DNA of 64,000 nt from positions 2,790,001-2,854,000 of the forward strand of contig JAPWFG010000018.1 of assembly GCA_028015205.1 (NCBI GenBank). Direction: 5' to 3'. The stretch's first letter is position 1. The number at the start of each line of letters is the position of its first letter. Below are positions 35,524-47,011 of this stretch, piece after piece. The notes beneath the pieces were generated by a model. That model saw only the letters and a program-made list of their open reading frames with translations. It made no database searches and had not been told where the DNA came from. The position numbers and the translations under genes were made by a program. This stretch comes from Mytilisepta virgata (lineage: Eukaryota; Mollusca; Bivalvia; Mytilida; Mytilidae).

Positions 35524-36120
35524 CAAAAACAAAAAACAAAAAACAAAAAAGCTTATCACCATGATCATATGGGAAATCATCCAAGTTGATAATATTGATG
35601 GTGTGTATAAAAAAGTAACAGAATTCCAGCGCTTCTTTTAGACTGGAAAGCTTCAGTCATATTCTTTTATTTAACTTAAACCTAATCATAACCTAAGTTG
35701 AAAGTTCAACAAATTTTCGTCAGATGAACTTATTTTATCATCAGTGAGATGGACTGTAAGCATTCAATATAATCTGCTCAGTAGCCATTGCGAAGTAAAA
35801 ATAAAACTCATTGTCACTGAAATCTGAACTTATTTCTAGATTTATTACAATTTCCATCTGAAATAATATACACTGTGTAAACTTGTGGCCTCAGGAATTA
35901 CCCGTGTGGCTCTCATTTGAATGTGAATTCTCAAAAATTCTTGACCATGAACGGTTCTTTGATGTGCTTACTATTGTCAAAGTAAAAAGTCTGAAACATG
36001 ATCAACATGACCGAATTTCCCAATGCTTCTAGCTTGAAGATTGATATGGGTATTCCTATGGTTTGATTATACATGTACATGGAGCCTACATTGTGTTTTG
36101 GAGGGCTTGACATTCAATTT
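35130..36120. other. Intron 2 sequence, A-rich simple repeat, no gene
   Basis: An (AAACAAAA)n tract at about 35488-35550 explains the Phe/Leu-rich - strand frame at 35308-35580. Nothing else recognised. Confidence 0.5.
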
Positions 36121-36121
36121 C

Positions 36122-36585
36122 AATATGTCGTTTAAAAATAACAATCCAAAGATACTAATATTAGATATAGTAAATTTATACTATGCTGTATACGACGCAT
36201 TTCAAGGAGTTACCTCTCATCAGCAGCATTAAAACCGAACCATTTGGAAGACCAAAAACCAATCTTATATTAAACAAGAAGTACTCAACAAAAAATACCG
36301 AAATAGAAAGCCAAAGTTCAGCTAAGGAGATCTACCATGTGCAATACAAGGAATGAACCCTTAGTATTTCTATTATTTTTGAATTTTGCTAAATACTGGT
36401 AATTTCTGTAACAAATCAATGAATAATCATGTCAGACAAGTCTGACGACTGGGTTGGCGAATACCCTTGGGGACCTAGGGTCCACCAGCAGAGGCATCAT
36501 CCCAGGAGTTTCAAAATAACAATCCAAAGATACTAATATTAGATATAGTAAATTTATACTATGCTGTATACGACGCATAATTTAT
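36122..36585 (+). repeat. 390-bp repeat, one and a bit tandem units, locus 1
   Basis: The unit starts 'aaaataacaatccaaagata' near 36133 and restarts near 36513. Before each restart is a block 'tgtcagacaagtctgac', 'ttggcgaatacccttgggga', 'cctagggtccacca'. The same arrangement occurs at 45015-45560. The frame FQGVTSHQQH followed by a stop is preserved in the units. Confidence 0.75.
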
Positions 36586-37020
36586 CATTATGAGATATAT
36601 TTTTACTCTGTGTTGCAATTATCAATTATTCGCAATACTTGGCTTTTTGGTTTTATAGCGAAGGACAAGAAAATAATTTCCAGAACCTCAGTTGTTAACA
36701 AGCTTATTTGCTTGAGCATTATATACCTGCCTTAGGAAATCAATGTTCTGCATACACTAGTAGCACACTTTTGAACGCATGATCTTTTTTATGAATAACA
36801 TGATATTGTAAAGTTTCCATACTCAGGAATTGTGCAAAACAAGACTGTCAGATAAAAACAAGAAAGAAATGGCTGTTTAAGATTAAATGTGTGATATAAA
36901 AACTGTCACTCAAAATTCTTAGTTAGTATTTTATAAATGACTATCAGAAATTTTGTGAAATTTCGCTTGTTCATTTGAAGTGTACCAAAAATAAATTTTC
37001 GTAACTTTCTAATGTAGATT
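36586..37020. other. Intron 2 sequence, nothing recognised
   Basis: AT-rich, no repeat boundary or gene. Confidence 0.45.
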
Positions 37021-37024
37021 AATT

Positions 37025-37485
37025 TCCCGAACATATTTGATTAGATTTCTGAGGAAATTTATTAAAAATTTAAAGGAACGAAATTTTACTTTTGTATACA
37101 TATAACTCAAAGTTTAGGCACAGTGTAGTCTAAGGCCCACAGAACTCCAAACTTATCCACTAAAACTAGCGACACCTGTACAGGTGTACATCTTAACACC
37201 CTTTCCCTGCCAAACCAAATACGAACCTAGGAGTTATCAGAAGCGATAACGCCCGAAAGGCATACCTTTATACGTGTTTCTGGTTCCCTAACATATTTGA
37301 TTAGAATTTGTTTTTAAATATGAAGGAACCAAATATGTATTTTTGTATAACGCAAACGTTGGGCACATCGTAGTTGAAGATCCACATAACTCAAATTATC
37401 AACTCAAACTAGCAACATATGAACATCATTTTATACATCCTGTCACTGCCAAAACAATTACGATACTGTTGGAAACCTACAGTAC
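37025..37485. repeat. Two-copy tandem duplication, offset about 260 bp
   Basis: 'catatttgattaga' at 37029 and 37292 starts parallel stretches that share 'aaggaacgaaat/aaggaaccaaat', 'ggcacagtgtag/gggcacatcgtag', 'ccacagaactc/ccacataactc', 'aaactagcgaca/aaactagcaaca' and 'ctgccaaa'. The copies are quite diverged. The 70-codon frame in the second copy has no counterpart in the first and is probably chance. Confidence 0.65.
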
Positions 37486-38194
37486 GGCTCACTTAGAACA
37501 TCACCACAAGTTAACTTCAAATAAAAAAAATCTCTGGTTCAAGTCTCTGCTCTAGGACCAAAAAACCAGAAAGTTGAACAGCTAGGACCAATCTCGCGTC
37601 TGGTCAACTTGAGCTTTGAATGCTTTGAACCAGTCAAAATATCGTGTTTTTCCGTCAAAGTATCACCAATTACCTAATGAAGCTGAACGAATAAACAATT
37701 ATTGATTTGATATTCCCAATTATTTATAAAGTAGGAATTTAAACTTTCTTTCATCTTTAAGTTATTGCTTAGAATGTTTTCTTCGGACTAAAGCTGTGGG
37801 AAGAATTTTCCCAATTTCGAGTAATTAAGAACAAAATGTTCTAACACCGCAACATACCAGACCATTGATTCTATTATATATAGTTACTATAATACTATCA
37901 TTTATGAAGATGTGGCGTACTTAGGATTCAGTGAAACCCATTATTTTATACTTTGAGAAGCCCATAAAAAGACTGAAGAGAGATAATTATTTAATTTATC
38001 TTTTGTTATAAAGTGTACAATTTATACACATGATATTATGTAAAATTGCAACATAAGAGTATTCCGTTAGACATTTGTTTTTGTCCAGAGTCCAGAATAA
38101 AAGAAAACTATAAAACAAAGAGATTTATCCTGTTCAATTTACTTCAAGTAAAGCTAATACTAACAATGAACGCTGCCCTTCCCTGGGTCCTGAT

Positions 38195-39318
38195 ATCCTG
38201 ATATATATCTATCAAGATCTAACGGAAGGTTTAATACTAAAATTTACGATAAGGCGATAAGAGAGATGATTTTTCATTTCGTATTGTTAATTATCCATTT
38301 TTAGATGGCAACCTCGTATGGTGTTAATATATCTCAACTTGTTCGATTCGCTCGTGTATGTAACCAGGTATTTGATTTTAACGAACGAAATCTCTCTATT
38401 ACTGAAAAATTCTTACACCAGGGATTTCGATATCACAAACTGTCAAAACTTTTGCTAAATATTATCATCGGTACAAGGAAATCATTCCTCAATTTAAATC
38501 AACATCCAAACGGCTTATATGTTCAGGCATTTCACATCCCATGTTGTATGGTAATATTCTATAGAAAGCACAAAAATGTCGTCATACATCTGAAAACTTA
38601 ACCTAACCTTTAAACAGACTTATCCACAAGGGCTATAGTGACGATACTGTTGTCAAGTCATTAAAGGTGGCATTTTTTACATTAATATTGATTCACCCAT
38701 GGGTTCTTTGCATCGGGAATAAACACATTTATTCTAAAACCAGTTGTTCCGGGTTATGTTCTTCTCGTATAATTTATGATACTAAACCCATAACGGGAGG
38801 GATGATTTTCTATATGATAAAGATATAATCTTTCGATCAGTTTAATTGAGGTCTGGAGCTGGCGCTGCTAGTAGTCATTTGCTAATATAAATTTAGCATT
38901 GTCATTTTGCGTTGTTTCTTCTGTTACCTTTTCTAACATCGAACCCGGACATCTTTTGAACTGAGTTTTACTGTGTTTATCGCTGTATGTTTGTTTATTC
39001 CACTTTGGCTAGAGGTATAGAGGAGGGTTGAAATCTCACAAAACATGTTTAACACCGCGGCATTTTTGCCCCTGTCCCAAGTCAGGAACTTTTAGCCTTT
39101 GTTAGTCATGAATTGTCGGTCATTAGAGTTTATTGTGCCGTCAAATTCGCTGAACTAGTAGGCATTATTAATCAGGGACCAGCTGGAGCCCACCTCCGGG
39201 TTCGGGATTTTCACTTTGCGTTGAAGACCAATTAGTAGCCTTGAGCTGTTTTCTGTTCCTTGGTTGGGTTGTGGTCTCTTTGACACATTCCCCGTTTCCA
39301 TTCTCTATTCTAATGGCA
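38195..39318 (+). pseudogene. Retroelement 3' end: RT-tail fragment plus 3' tail, copy 2
   Basis: From about 38222 broken frames read NGRFNTKIYDK, then SYGVNISQLVRFARVC, LSITEKFLHQGF and RYHKLSK, the C-terminal region of the same RT family intact at 46.6 kb. It continues with YSDDTVVKSLKV-like text near 38640. After about 39000 it runs into the tail shared with 17500-17860, ending 'ccccgtttccattctctatt'. The fragment shows that RT tail and 3' tail belong to one element. Confidence 0.65.
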
Positions 39319-41141
39319 TATTTCTGAAATGCGATTCTTCATAACAATTTATTTAAACTAATTGGTTAGACGTTTGGTTTTTTTTCAGAACGGAATAAAA
39401 TTATGAAATAAATGTACAACGACATGTGACTGAATTGCGATTTCTCATGATATATTCCATACAGTTTTGTCATTTAATAAGTGATTACAATAGATGGAAA
39501 ATTTCTTGCAAGTCTTGCGGTTATTTAATAAATTAATACCCCGGGTGATAATGTGACAGAATTTCGGCTCGTGCAAAGTAATAGTGTAATAACCTGACTA
39601 TTTATAAAATTTATGAACCATATTTTAATTTATGAGGATGTATTTATTGCGAAAATTAAAATTAAATAAAAAATTTTCAACTACAATAATTTCTCAGTGC
39701 TTTTCATAGGGCTAATTGCACTTAGCCCCTGCTATGTTAGTTTTTACTACCGAAAGTCGACCTTCATTTGGAATTAATGTTGTACATTGATTCCTCTGAC
39801 ATCACAAGGCCTGTTTACAAATTAGCTTAGATGGTTGGACGTTGGACATAATACTTATAAATGTTACTACATATTTAATTTTTAATTCTTTCGAGAAAAA
39901 AAAGGGTATCACATATTATATCGTATGGAAACACTGGTGAAAATAAAAACAAAAACAAAATAAAAATTATGAAAACATGTAAAATGATGAAAAAATCTAA
40001 AATCCCAGTCAAACTTTGAAATATGAAGAATTTATCTCAATGAATTAATCTCCGTGTTGGCAAAATTTTTATATCTGCAACAAGAGTGTTCGCAACTTAT
40101 ATAAAATTATTAAATGAAAAAATTTAAAAAATTAAAAAAAAAACAAGAAAAACACAAAACTATTCGAAAATTCCCTTATTTCTGCTTCAAACTATATTTA
40201 TTTGGGTACATAATTTGAAATTGTGACTGGGTTCAAACATATGTGAACAAATATAAGATAGTGCATCATCCTCCACGTTCGTTCCTACAAACCCCTGACA
40301 TCACACATTCATATTTTATGGGTCGAACATATCTCCGCCTTGTGTGTGACCTAGAAAATTCTACCTACAACGCAAATGGATTCTCTTTTGACCTTGAGAA
40401 GTAAACAATGAAAAATGTGTCATGTCAGGGGTTTGTAGGGGCGTGGGTACAAAACCCTGACTTGGAAGGATGGATTTACTTTATTCATTTTTCTTGCAAT
40501 GCGTATTATAAAAAAAAATATAGTGTACACTTGTTTTGATTATATCCAATTACCTCCGGACATGGTTTTCGCCAGGATATGGAGGGATTGACAAAATTTT
40601 GAATATACACAAGTGTCAAGGTGATTAGTTTTCTCAGTTTTCTTTCAACATGGTTTATCATGTATTATATATGCAAGTTCGAATGGAATGATACACTGAT
40701 GACATGAATGGCTACAAACATCTTAAACATATGTAAATTTAGAAAATAATAAATCTAAAACTTCGTCCCGAAATTGTATTGTTTACAATCATGTTATATT
40801 GCCTGTATTTTAAGAACTACACTTATTGGAAAATGTCCATAGAAGTTATAGTACTAAGATATTTTTGTCATTTTGGGAATGCATAAGTAAATTATTATTA
40901 CATGCGAGAATTAGTAGACTTGCTCGTGCTCTTACTTAGAAACACGCAGTCCACATTTTCACAGCCTTTTTTGTGAGCAATATTATTTCTAGATTGCTTT
41001 TTACTTTTTAGCTAATTGTAATTAAATAAATGTTTCATTGTTCCCCATTAATAAATATCAAACTACTGGATTTATACAATGTAGTTCGGAATTTTTACGA
41101 AATATGTTATAATACGATAATTTCAATATTTTTTGTTACAG
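39319..41141. other. End of intron 2, no gene seen
   Basis: AT-rich. Contains one clear inverted repeat (40284-40439, listed separately). Ends with a pyrimidine-rich tract and TTACAG at 41136-41141. Confidence 0.5.
40284..40439. repeat. Inverted repeat CCTACAAACCCCTGACAT, about 108-bp spacer
   Basis: The left arm at 40284-40307 and right arm at 40416-40439 are complementary over about 24 bp with one or two mismatches. It may be a small foldback element. Confidence 0.65.
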
Positions 41142-41363
41142 CTCTTTCACGTGTTAATGGATTTTCCTTATATATAACAAATCATACAGGAGGAAGTACA
41201 CTTCAGAATTTTTCCAATAGTTATTTATGCTATAAAGACACATCGTCAAATCCACAGTTTGTCTTTGACATTGATTGCTTCACAGTTGGAAAAGGTGTTG
41301 TATTTTATAACACACGGACGGAAAAGATAGCATTTGTTGAGTTGTGTTATGTTGAAGTACATG
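41142..41363 (+). CDS. Exon 3: second half of fucolectin-like domain 1
   Basis: 222 nt between TTACAG and GTAAGA, phase 1-1, spliced to exon 2 across codon ACT. The start SRVNGFSLYITNHTGG matches the family block 'R-x-x-G-F-S-L-Y-(V/I)-S-N'. It ends FVELCYVEVHG, matching the usual ELCEVEV(F/Y)G close of the domain, with a cysteine pair flanking (YLCYKD... DIDCFTVG). The longer 213-codon frame at 41030-41671 is this exon read into both introns and should not be taken as a gene. Role inferred: glycan recognition at the N terminus of a surface protein. Confidence 0.9.
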
Positions 41364-41829
41364 GTAAGATTTCCGTAGTACAACTGTACGTCCTACAAAA
41401 AAAAACAAATAAAACATTAGCTTTTAACAAAACTATGTTAGATAATAAAAAAAATCCAAAGGAAAAAAAACACCCGTTTATTCTCTATGGAAACGAAAAA
41501 TGTTATTATAAAGTTTTAATAGTTAAAGTAAGTAACATTTTAACTGTGTTTAAAGTGTTCTATCATTATTCCATCGACACTCACAGAACAATAGTTTTCG
41601 GACTGTTGGGTCAGGCAGTAGTGCCAGCATTTTATTGGTTGATCAAGTCAAGGCCACTTTTCAATAATTAATCAACACAAGCTTCAAGTTGTTGATCAAC
41701 TAGTCTCAAAGAGCAAGATTTTAAAAGTTAACCTAGTAAAAAAGCATATCTGTGGGTTCTCATAACTATACTTGTTATTCCGATGGCACGAAATTCAAAG
41801 TAATATTCGACTGCTAATAGTATCCGGAT

Positions 41830-41971
41830 ACCGAATTTGACATAGGCAGCATGACGGGTGTCCTGCAGAAAGCATAGACTGCTTACTCTTCCGGTGCACC
41901 TGTGTCTACCAACGGTTTTTGGTGGATCCATGTTGTTCATATGTTTTTAGTTTTTCCTTCTAGTGCATGCA
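41830..41971 (-). repeat. 235-bp dispersed repeat, copy 4, first part
   Basis: Reverse-strand copy from 'ggataccgaatttgacatag' to 'tagtgcatgcattgtt', where it is interrupted by the AGCTCACC-family element. It resumes at 43496-43590. Confidence 0.8.
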
Positions 41972-43495
41972 TTGTTAGCTCGCCTGTCCTCTCATCACTT
42001 TGCGTCCGTCATCATTGTCGTCGTCGTCGTATGTCGTCGTCGTAAACTGTTCACATTTTACCAGCTCCTCTGAAATCACTGAACCAATTTAAAACAAACT
42101 TAAGTGGAATGGTCCTTGGATGGTGCAATATGACTGCCATGGTAGGACATAGTTTAACCGTGGACAATATGGAAATTTTAACAATTTCGTTATCTTCTCA
42201 GAGACCATTTGGCCAACTTGAACCAAACTTTGGTGGAATGGTCCTTGGGTGGCCCCTTTTAAACTTTATGTTCAGTTTTCCCGAATGCCATCCAACATGG
42301 CCGCCGTGGCTGGACTTAGTTTAACATTGAGACTATGGGAATTTTACTTTTTCGTCAACTCCCCTGAAACCACTGAGCCAATTTCAACGAAACTTTGGTG
42401 GAATGGTCCTTGGGTGGCTCCTTTCAAAACTTATGTCCGGCATTCCCGACTTCCAACCGACATGGCAGCTGTTACTAAAAGTAGAAAAAAAGGGGGTGAA
42501 ATTTGTTTAACATAAGGCCCCATGGGAAAATTCATTGAAAAATGTTCTTGTCTGAACTGTAACAAAATTATCGACAACAATTTTGTTTTCTCTTAAGAAA
42601 GATTATTGTTAGTGTACTTTAATAACTGTCACGAACTTCATCATACTTTTTTATCTTCTGTCATAGACTTTATTGTTTGTACAAACTACGTATAACTATA
42701 ATCTCAGACTGTCACTTAATACTGGTATATTAATGATGACCAATACGTGGACAATAAGATACTTGTGATTCAGTGTCTTGTGACTTTCATCAAAAATAGA
42801 AGCATAACTTCGTCATCTAGATTCGTATTGTTACACCTTTGTAACATATGATGCCGAGTTGGCAATTAAAACATATAAAAGATCACCGTTGTTTAGTAGT
42901 AGCAGAGATGGGCCTGAGAGAGGCAACGTTAGCTCTTGCAATGGTTTGCTGGAATCTCGATCTAAGCTATATTGTACTTTTGAACTAACACAACGTTTAG
43001 TTAATTTTATTTAATCTCTTCAAAAGAATTTTACACAACGCATTTGGAAAACTATACGGTGAACTGTTTCTACTTAATGTAAATTTTGATTATTAAATTG
43101 TTTCTTCTCAAATACAATGTGTTGGTTGTGTTACAAAACCACTTGGCCAATTGGAATTAGACTTTGCAGCAATGGTCCTTAGGATGTCCTCTTTCAGAAT
43201 TGTCTGATTTCGTGGACTGTGAACTAAGATGGCCGACACAGCCAAACTTAGTTTAACATAGGACCCTATGGGAAATGCACTCAAAATTCTTCTATTCTGA
43301 AATCACTAAGCCAATTAGAATTAGACTTGGTAGCAATGGTCCTTAGATGGCTATCTTTTAGAAATGTGTCCATTGACCTAGACTGTCAACCATCTTGAAC
43401 ATAGAACCCTATAGAAAAACCAGCCACATCTTTAGTCCTGCTCAAGATGAAAAGTTCAATGCAGGAGAGCGATACAGGCTCTTTAGAGTCTCTAG
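41972..43495 (+). mobile_element. AGCTCGCC...CTCTAG element, copy 3, nested in a 235-bp repeat
   Basis: Starts AGCTCGCCTGTCC with a 'gtcgtcgtcgtc' tract and ends GAGCGATACAGGCTCTTTAG, AGTCTCTAG. Internally 'ggtggaatggtccttgggtg', 'ccacatggc' and 'gaccctatgggaaa' blocks recur about every 150 bp, with short frames that are repeat shadows. The flanks join to the sequence of an uninterrupted 235-bp copy at 47160-47180 if a TT pair is counted once, so the target duplication is TT (or a slightly longer T run). No transposase frame. Confidence 0.8.
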
Positions 43496-43592
43496 TTTTG
43501 GTCTTGTCTTCGTTGTTCTCCGGAGTTTTTCGGTTGTTACGATTTTTCCCTCCTTCGAATTGCCCTTTGGTATTTCTTGACTTTACTAATAG
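43496..43592 (-). repeat. 235-bp dispersed repeat, copy 4, second part
   Basis: 'ttggtcttgtcttcgttgtt' to 'tatttcttgactttacta' continues the copy broken at 41971. Confidence 0.8.
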
Positions 43593-44686
43593 ATACTTGT
43601 TCGCCCAAGTTTGGTATCAATCTAATGTTCCTCAGAAGAATAATTCTAAATACATTTATATATTGTTTCATTGTATGGACGCTGGTGATCATTCGGTTTT
43701 CCAACCTACACAAACATTTGTTACAAACATTTGTAGAAACATACAAAGAGAAAGGTTTTCAAAACCAATCAGAAATTACAATAGGTTCTTGAGGCCATGT
43801 GTTTTAACTGATAGACAGAATGGAACAATTTTGGAAGAGTTATATATATATATAACACCTCTGTCAAGTTCTACCTTGTATGTGTAAGAAGATATGAATG
43901 TTAATCATGAATGGACGATGAACGGACCAGCGAAAAATTATAACACTGCCTCCCACTGGTCTTTGGCAGATTGAGTCAAAATTATCAAAGCACAACAATT
44001 ACTTTTCATGGGAGCAATAAAGTTACAATAAAAAGAAGATTGGAAAAGCATCCCATTTAATACAAGTACATGTATCATAACAAGGAATTGAAGAATTACA
44101 TTGATATATCATCTAAATAATGAATTTAGCTTTTTCATATAAGTTCATTTTTAAGACAACTGAAATGAACGTTTTACCCAGTTTAATACAAGTTTAAGAA
44201 CTGCTCTTGAAGGATTTCCTCATCTATCTGTACATGTATAAAACATTTTCAGTAATACTTTGTTCCATGGAGTTGGCAGATACCTAAGGTACATTCGTTT
44301 GACGAACGGCGATACGATGTCGTCCATTGTCTTCTTTGGTAGATTATTAACACTCGATTATATGAGATAAAACGAGAGTGGAGATAATGAAATGATGTAT
44401 AGTATAATGCAGCTTTTAATAATAGCGTTTCATCTCAACAGTATGACATTGTACACTGTGCATCCAAAAAAGTGTATTTCATATGCAGTTGAAAAACTTT
44501 GAATATTCACATTTACATTTCAATTCAACCAAAATCTTAATCACACAAGTGCCTCCTCTATAGACCGAGTAAGGTACAGAGAATCGTATTTCCATATATT
44601 TAAACCTTTTTTTTAAATTGAATACTTTAAAGACCGTTAGGAAGCAAAGAATATAGTTAATAACACGTTTATAATCAATTCTGAAG
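43593..44686. other. Intron 3 sequence, no gene seen
   Basis: The 146-codon frame at 43447-43887 is mostly repeat and intron. The last 70 bp before exon 4 (from 44616) recur in altered form at 46533-46595. Confidence 0.5.
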
Positions 44687-44884
44687 GGTGTCCTTTGACC
44701 AATTATGGAATAAACTGTTCGATGACGTGCCCATTAAAGTGTATTGATCAGCATTGTTTCCCAGGAAATGGTTCATGTATTTATGGGTGCGGCTCTGGAT
44801 TCTGTCTGAACAATATCTGCAGTGACGACGGAACATGCACTAGCGGATGTACAAATGGTAAAAACGGAAAATATTGTGACAAAA
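44687..44884 (+). CDS. Exon 4: cysteine-rich EGF-like block between the two lectin domains
   Basis: 198 nt between CTGAAG and GTAAGT, phase 1-1 (GGG across the 5' junction). The 66 residues contain twelve cysteines in EGF/laminin-type spacing: NYGINCSMTCPLKC, GNGSCIYGCGSGFC, ICSDDGTCTSGC, then NGKNGKYCDK. This is longer than one EGF module and looks like one and a half modules of the MEGF/scavenger type. The G-x-x-G-x-x-C end is typical. Confidence 0.9.
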
Positions 44885-45014
44885 GTAAGTAGATGTATAT
44901 TGTGTCAGTCTGTATAAAACTGGACAGACTGATTATGAATTGTTGTCCTGCAGTCTTTATTGTTACTACAGAAGAAGTTTATTTAAAAAATCAACATTTA
45001 ACGTAGTTTTAACA

Positions 45015-45560
45015 GTATATAAAATAACAATCCAAAGATACTAGTATTAGATGAAGTAAATTTATACTATGCTGTATACGACGCATTTCAAGGAGTTACC
45101 TCTCACCAGCAGCATTAAAACCGAAACATTTGGAAGACCAAAAACCAAACTTATTTTAAAACAACAAGTACTCATAACCAAAAATACCGATATAGGAAAC
45201 CAAATTTCCTCTAAGGAGATCTACTATGTGCAATACAAGGAATGAACCATTAGTAATTCTATTATTTTTGAATTTTGCTAAATACTGGTAATTTCTATAA
45301 CAAATCAATGAGTAATCATGTCAGACATGTCTGACTACTCGGTTGGCGAATACCCTCGGGGACCTAGGGTCCACCATGCAGAGGCATCGTCCCATGAGTT
45401 TCAAAATAACAATCCAAAGATCCTAATATTAGATAAAGTAAAGTTATGCTATGCTGTATACGAAGCATTTCAAGGAGTAACATCTCATCAGCAGCATTAA
45501 AACCGAAACATTTGGAAGACCAAAAACCGAACTTATTTTAAAGCAAGAAGTACTCATAAC
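45015..45560 (+). repeat. 390-bp repeat, locus 2 in intron 4
   Basis: Two consecutive units starting near 45025 and 45403, each with 'caatccaaagat', 'ctatgctgtatacga', 'catcagcagcattaaaaccg', 'accaaaaaccgaactt'. Between them is 'tgtcagacatgtctgac', 'ttggcgaataccctcgggga' and 'cctagggtccacca', as at 36.4 kb. The short frame at 45318-45500 spans the junction. Confidence 0.75.
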
Positions 45561-45894
45561 TCATAACCATATATATTTTTTAATATTATTCATAAATTTC
45601 TTTGATACAAATTTTGATGCACAAGATGTTTACATTCCGTCGATTTACGACTGGTCAGTTGTGTTCAAGGCCTAAAATGTTGTAAGCCAAATAAAAAATC
45701 CAACGGGTTGGAGAGAAAATTCAAAAATACCTAATTGACCAAGAGGAGTTAAGCCAAAATCATCTAAGTATAAAGCTATACACGGTGGAGTTACTCCTCA
45801 ATTTTCACACATTTTACAATTTTCTAACAGTAAATTATATAAGCCTCAATTTCCGACTAGTAACAACATAGCTGGTGATATTTATATTTTTCAG

Positions 45895-46077
45895 ACTACA
45901 AAAATCTTGCATTAAATAGAGTAGCTTTACAAGGGGAACCGCACCAAGTTATCCCCTCAAGTGTGGATGGTAATCGGCTTCCTTCATCATGTGCTGAGTT
46001 AAATGAATCGAACACATGGATTGAAATAGATATTGGATTTTACTGCATTATAAAGGCTGTATATTTACATATTATCA
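45895..46077 (+). CDS. Exon 5: first half of fucolectin-like domain 2
   Basis: 183 nt between TTTTTCAG and GTAAGTG, phase 1-1. Begins YKNLALNRVALQGEP, includes SSVDGNRLPSSCAELN and WIEIDIGFYCIIKAVYLHI, matching the family order N-x-A-L..., VDGN, C, (W)W-x-(V/I)-D-(L/I)-G, I-x-x-V-x-(I/L). It is better preserved in the VDGN block than exon 2. Confidence 0.9.
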
Positions 46078-46532
46078 GTAAGTGAAATAAAATGTTTAAT
46101 GTCAAACATGATATTTATAGATAGTTATATGGATAAAATATAAGGTCATCAGTACCATATATTATTCTCGGCGAGCTGTTTTTATGTTCATTCAAGGGCT
46201 CCTTTAATAGAGCAAAATTTAATTCCAACTTTTGTTATAAAAAGGACACTTTATTGTCGTTAAAGAATAATCACTAATTAAGTTACCCTTTTGGGTAATT
46301 TTCTGCGTATTTTGGTATTTTTTTAAATAGACATTCACCCAGTAAAATTTACGATTGACTCGATCCTACATAAAGAATTACTGAAAACATTTTTTTTCCG
46401 TTCATCCCACTGGTGGTTGATGCACTGAAAGGAAAAAAAAACAATTCAGCTACTAATTCCTGAGGTAGATGCAATAAGCATAACGATTCTAATGTAATGT
46501 AAGGTAAAAAATGAAAGGTCAATAAAAACTCC

Positions 46533-46600
46533 ATATTAATACTTTAAAGACCGTTAAGAAGGAAATAATATAGTTAATAATACGTTTATTTCTTATATAT
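46533..46600. repeat. Duplicate of the intron edge upstream of exon 4
   Basis: 'tactttaaagaccgttaaga' and 'atatagttaataatacgttt' match 44624-44672 with a few changes, but no EGF exon follows here; an RT fragment does. Confidence 0.65.
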
Positions 46601-46607
46601 CATATAT

Positions 46608-47009
46608 CCCAATGAGATCGAAATTAAGGATACAACAGACACTGCCAAGTCTGCATCTTATCTTGACCTTCACCTCGAAATTGACACCAGAGGAAGGTTG
46701 AATACAAAACTTTACGACAAACGGGATGAAGTTGACTTTCCAATCGTGAAATTCTCATTTTTGAGTGGCAATATTCCAGAATCGCCGGCGTATGGAGTAT
46801 ATATTTCACAACTCATACGTTATTCCAGAGCTTGTGACATATACATTGATAGAGCCCGGCTTCTGACAGAAAAGTTGCTCAGACAGGGGTACGTTGCTCC
46901 TAAACTGAAGTCATCCTTATTAAAGTTTTATGGGAGTCATCATGACTTGGTTGACAGGTATAAAAAAAACCGTTTCCCAAGTGAAAATGGACCTGTTCCA
47001 TTGATATAA
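46608..47009 (+). pseudogene. Retroelement RT-tail fragment (PLE-like), copy 3, best preserved
   Basis: An open frame of about 130 codons reads IEIKDTTDTAKSASYLDLHL, RLNTKLYDKRDEVDFPIVKF, NIPESPAYGVYISQLIRYSR, LLTEKLLRQGY and HHDLVDRYKK, then a stop at 47007-47009. The YLDLHLE...KLYDKRD segment aligns in position and pattern with the EFLDVSV...DLFTKPTHKHQ region after the YVDD palm in the Penelope-like element at 18-20 kb, so this is the thumb and C-terminal part of a related RT. There is no palm upstream, so the piece is 5'-truncated. Confidence 0.7.
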
Positions 47010-47011
47010 TC

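Noticed and set aside
35308..35580. 90-codon hydrophobic - strand ORF resembling a membrane protein
   Set aside because: The Phe/Leu stretch is produced by an (AAACAAAA)n simple repeat.
41030..41671. 213-codon ORF as a single-exon gene
   Set aside because: Only 41142-41363 is domain-like; the rest is intron on both sides with consensus splice borders.
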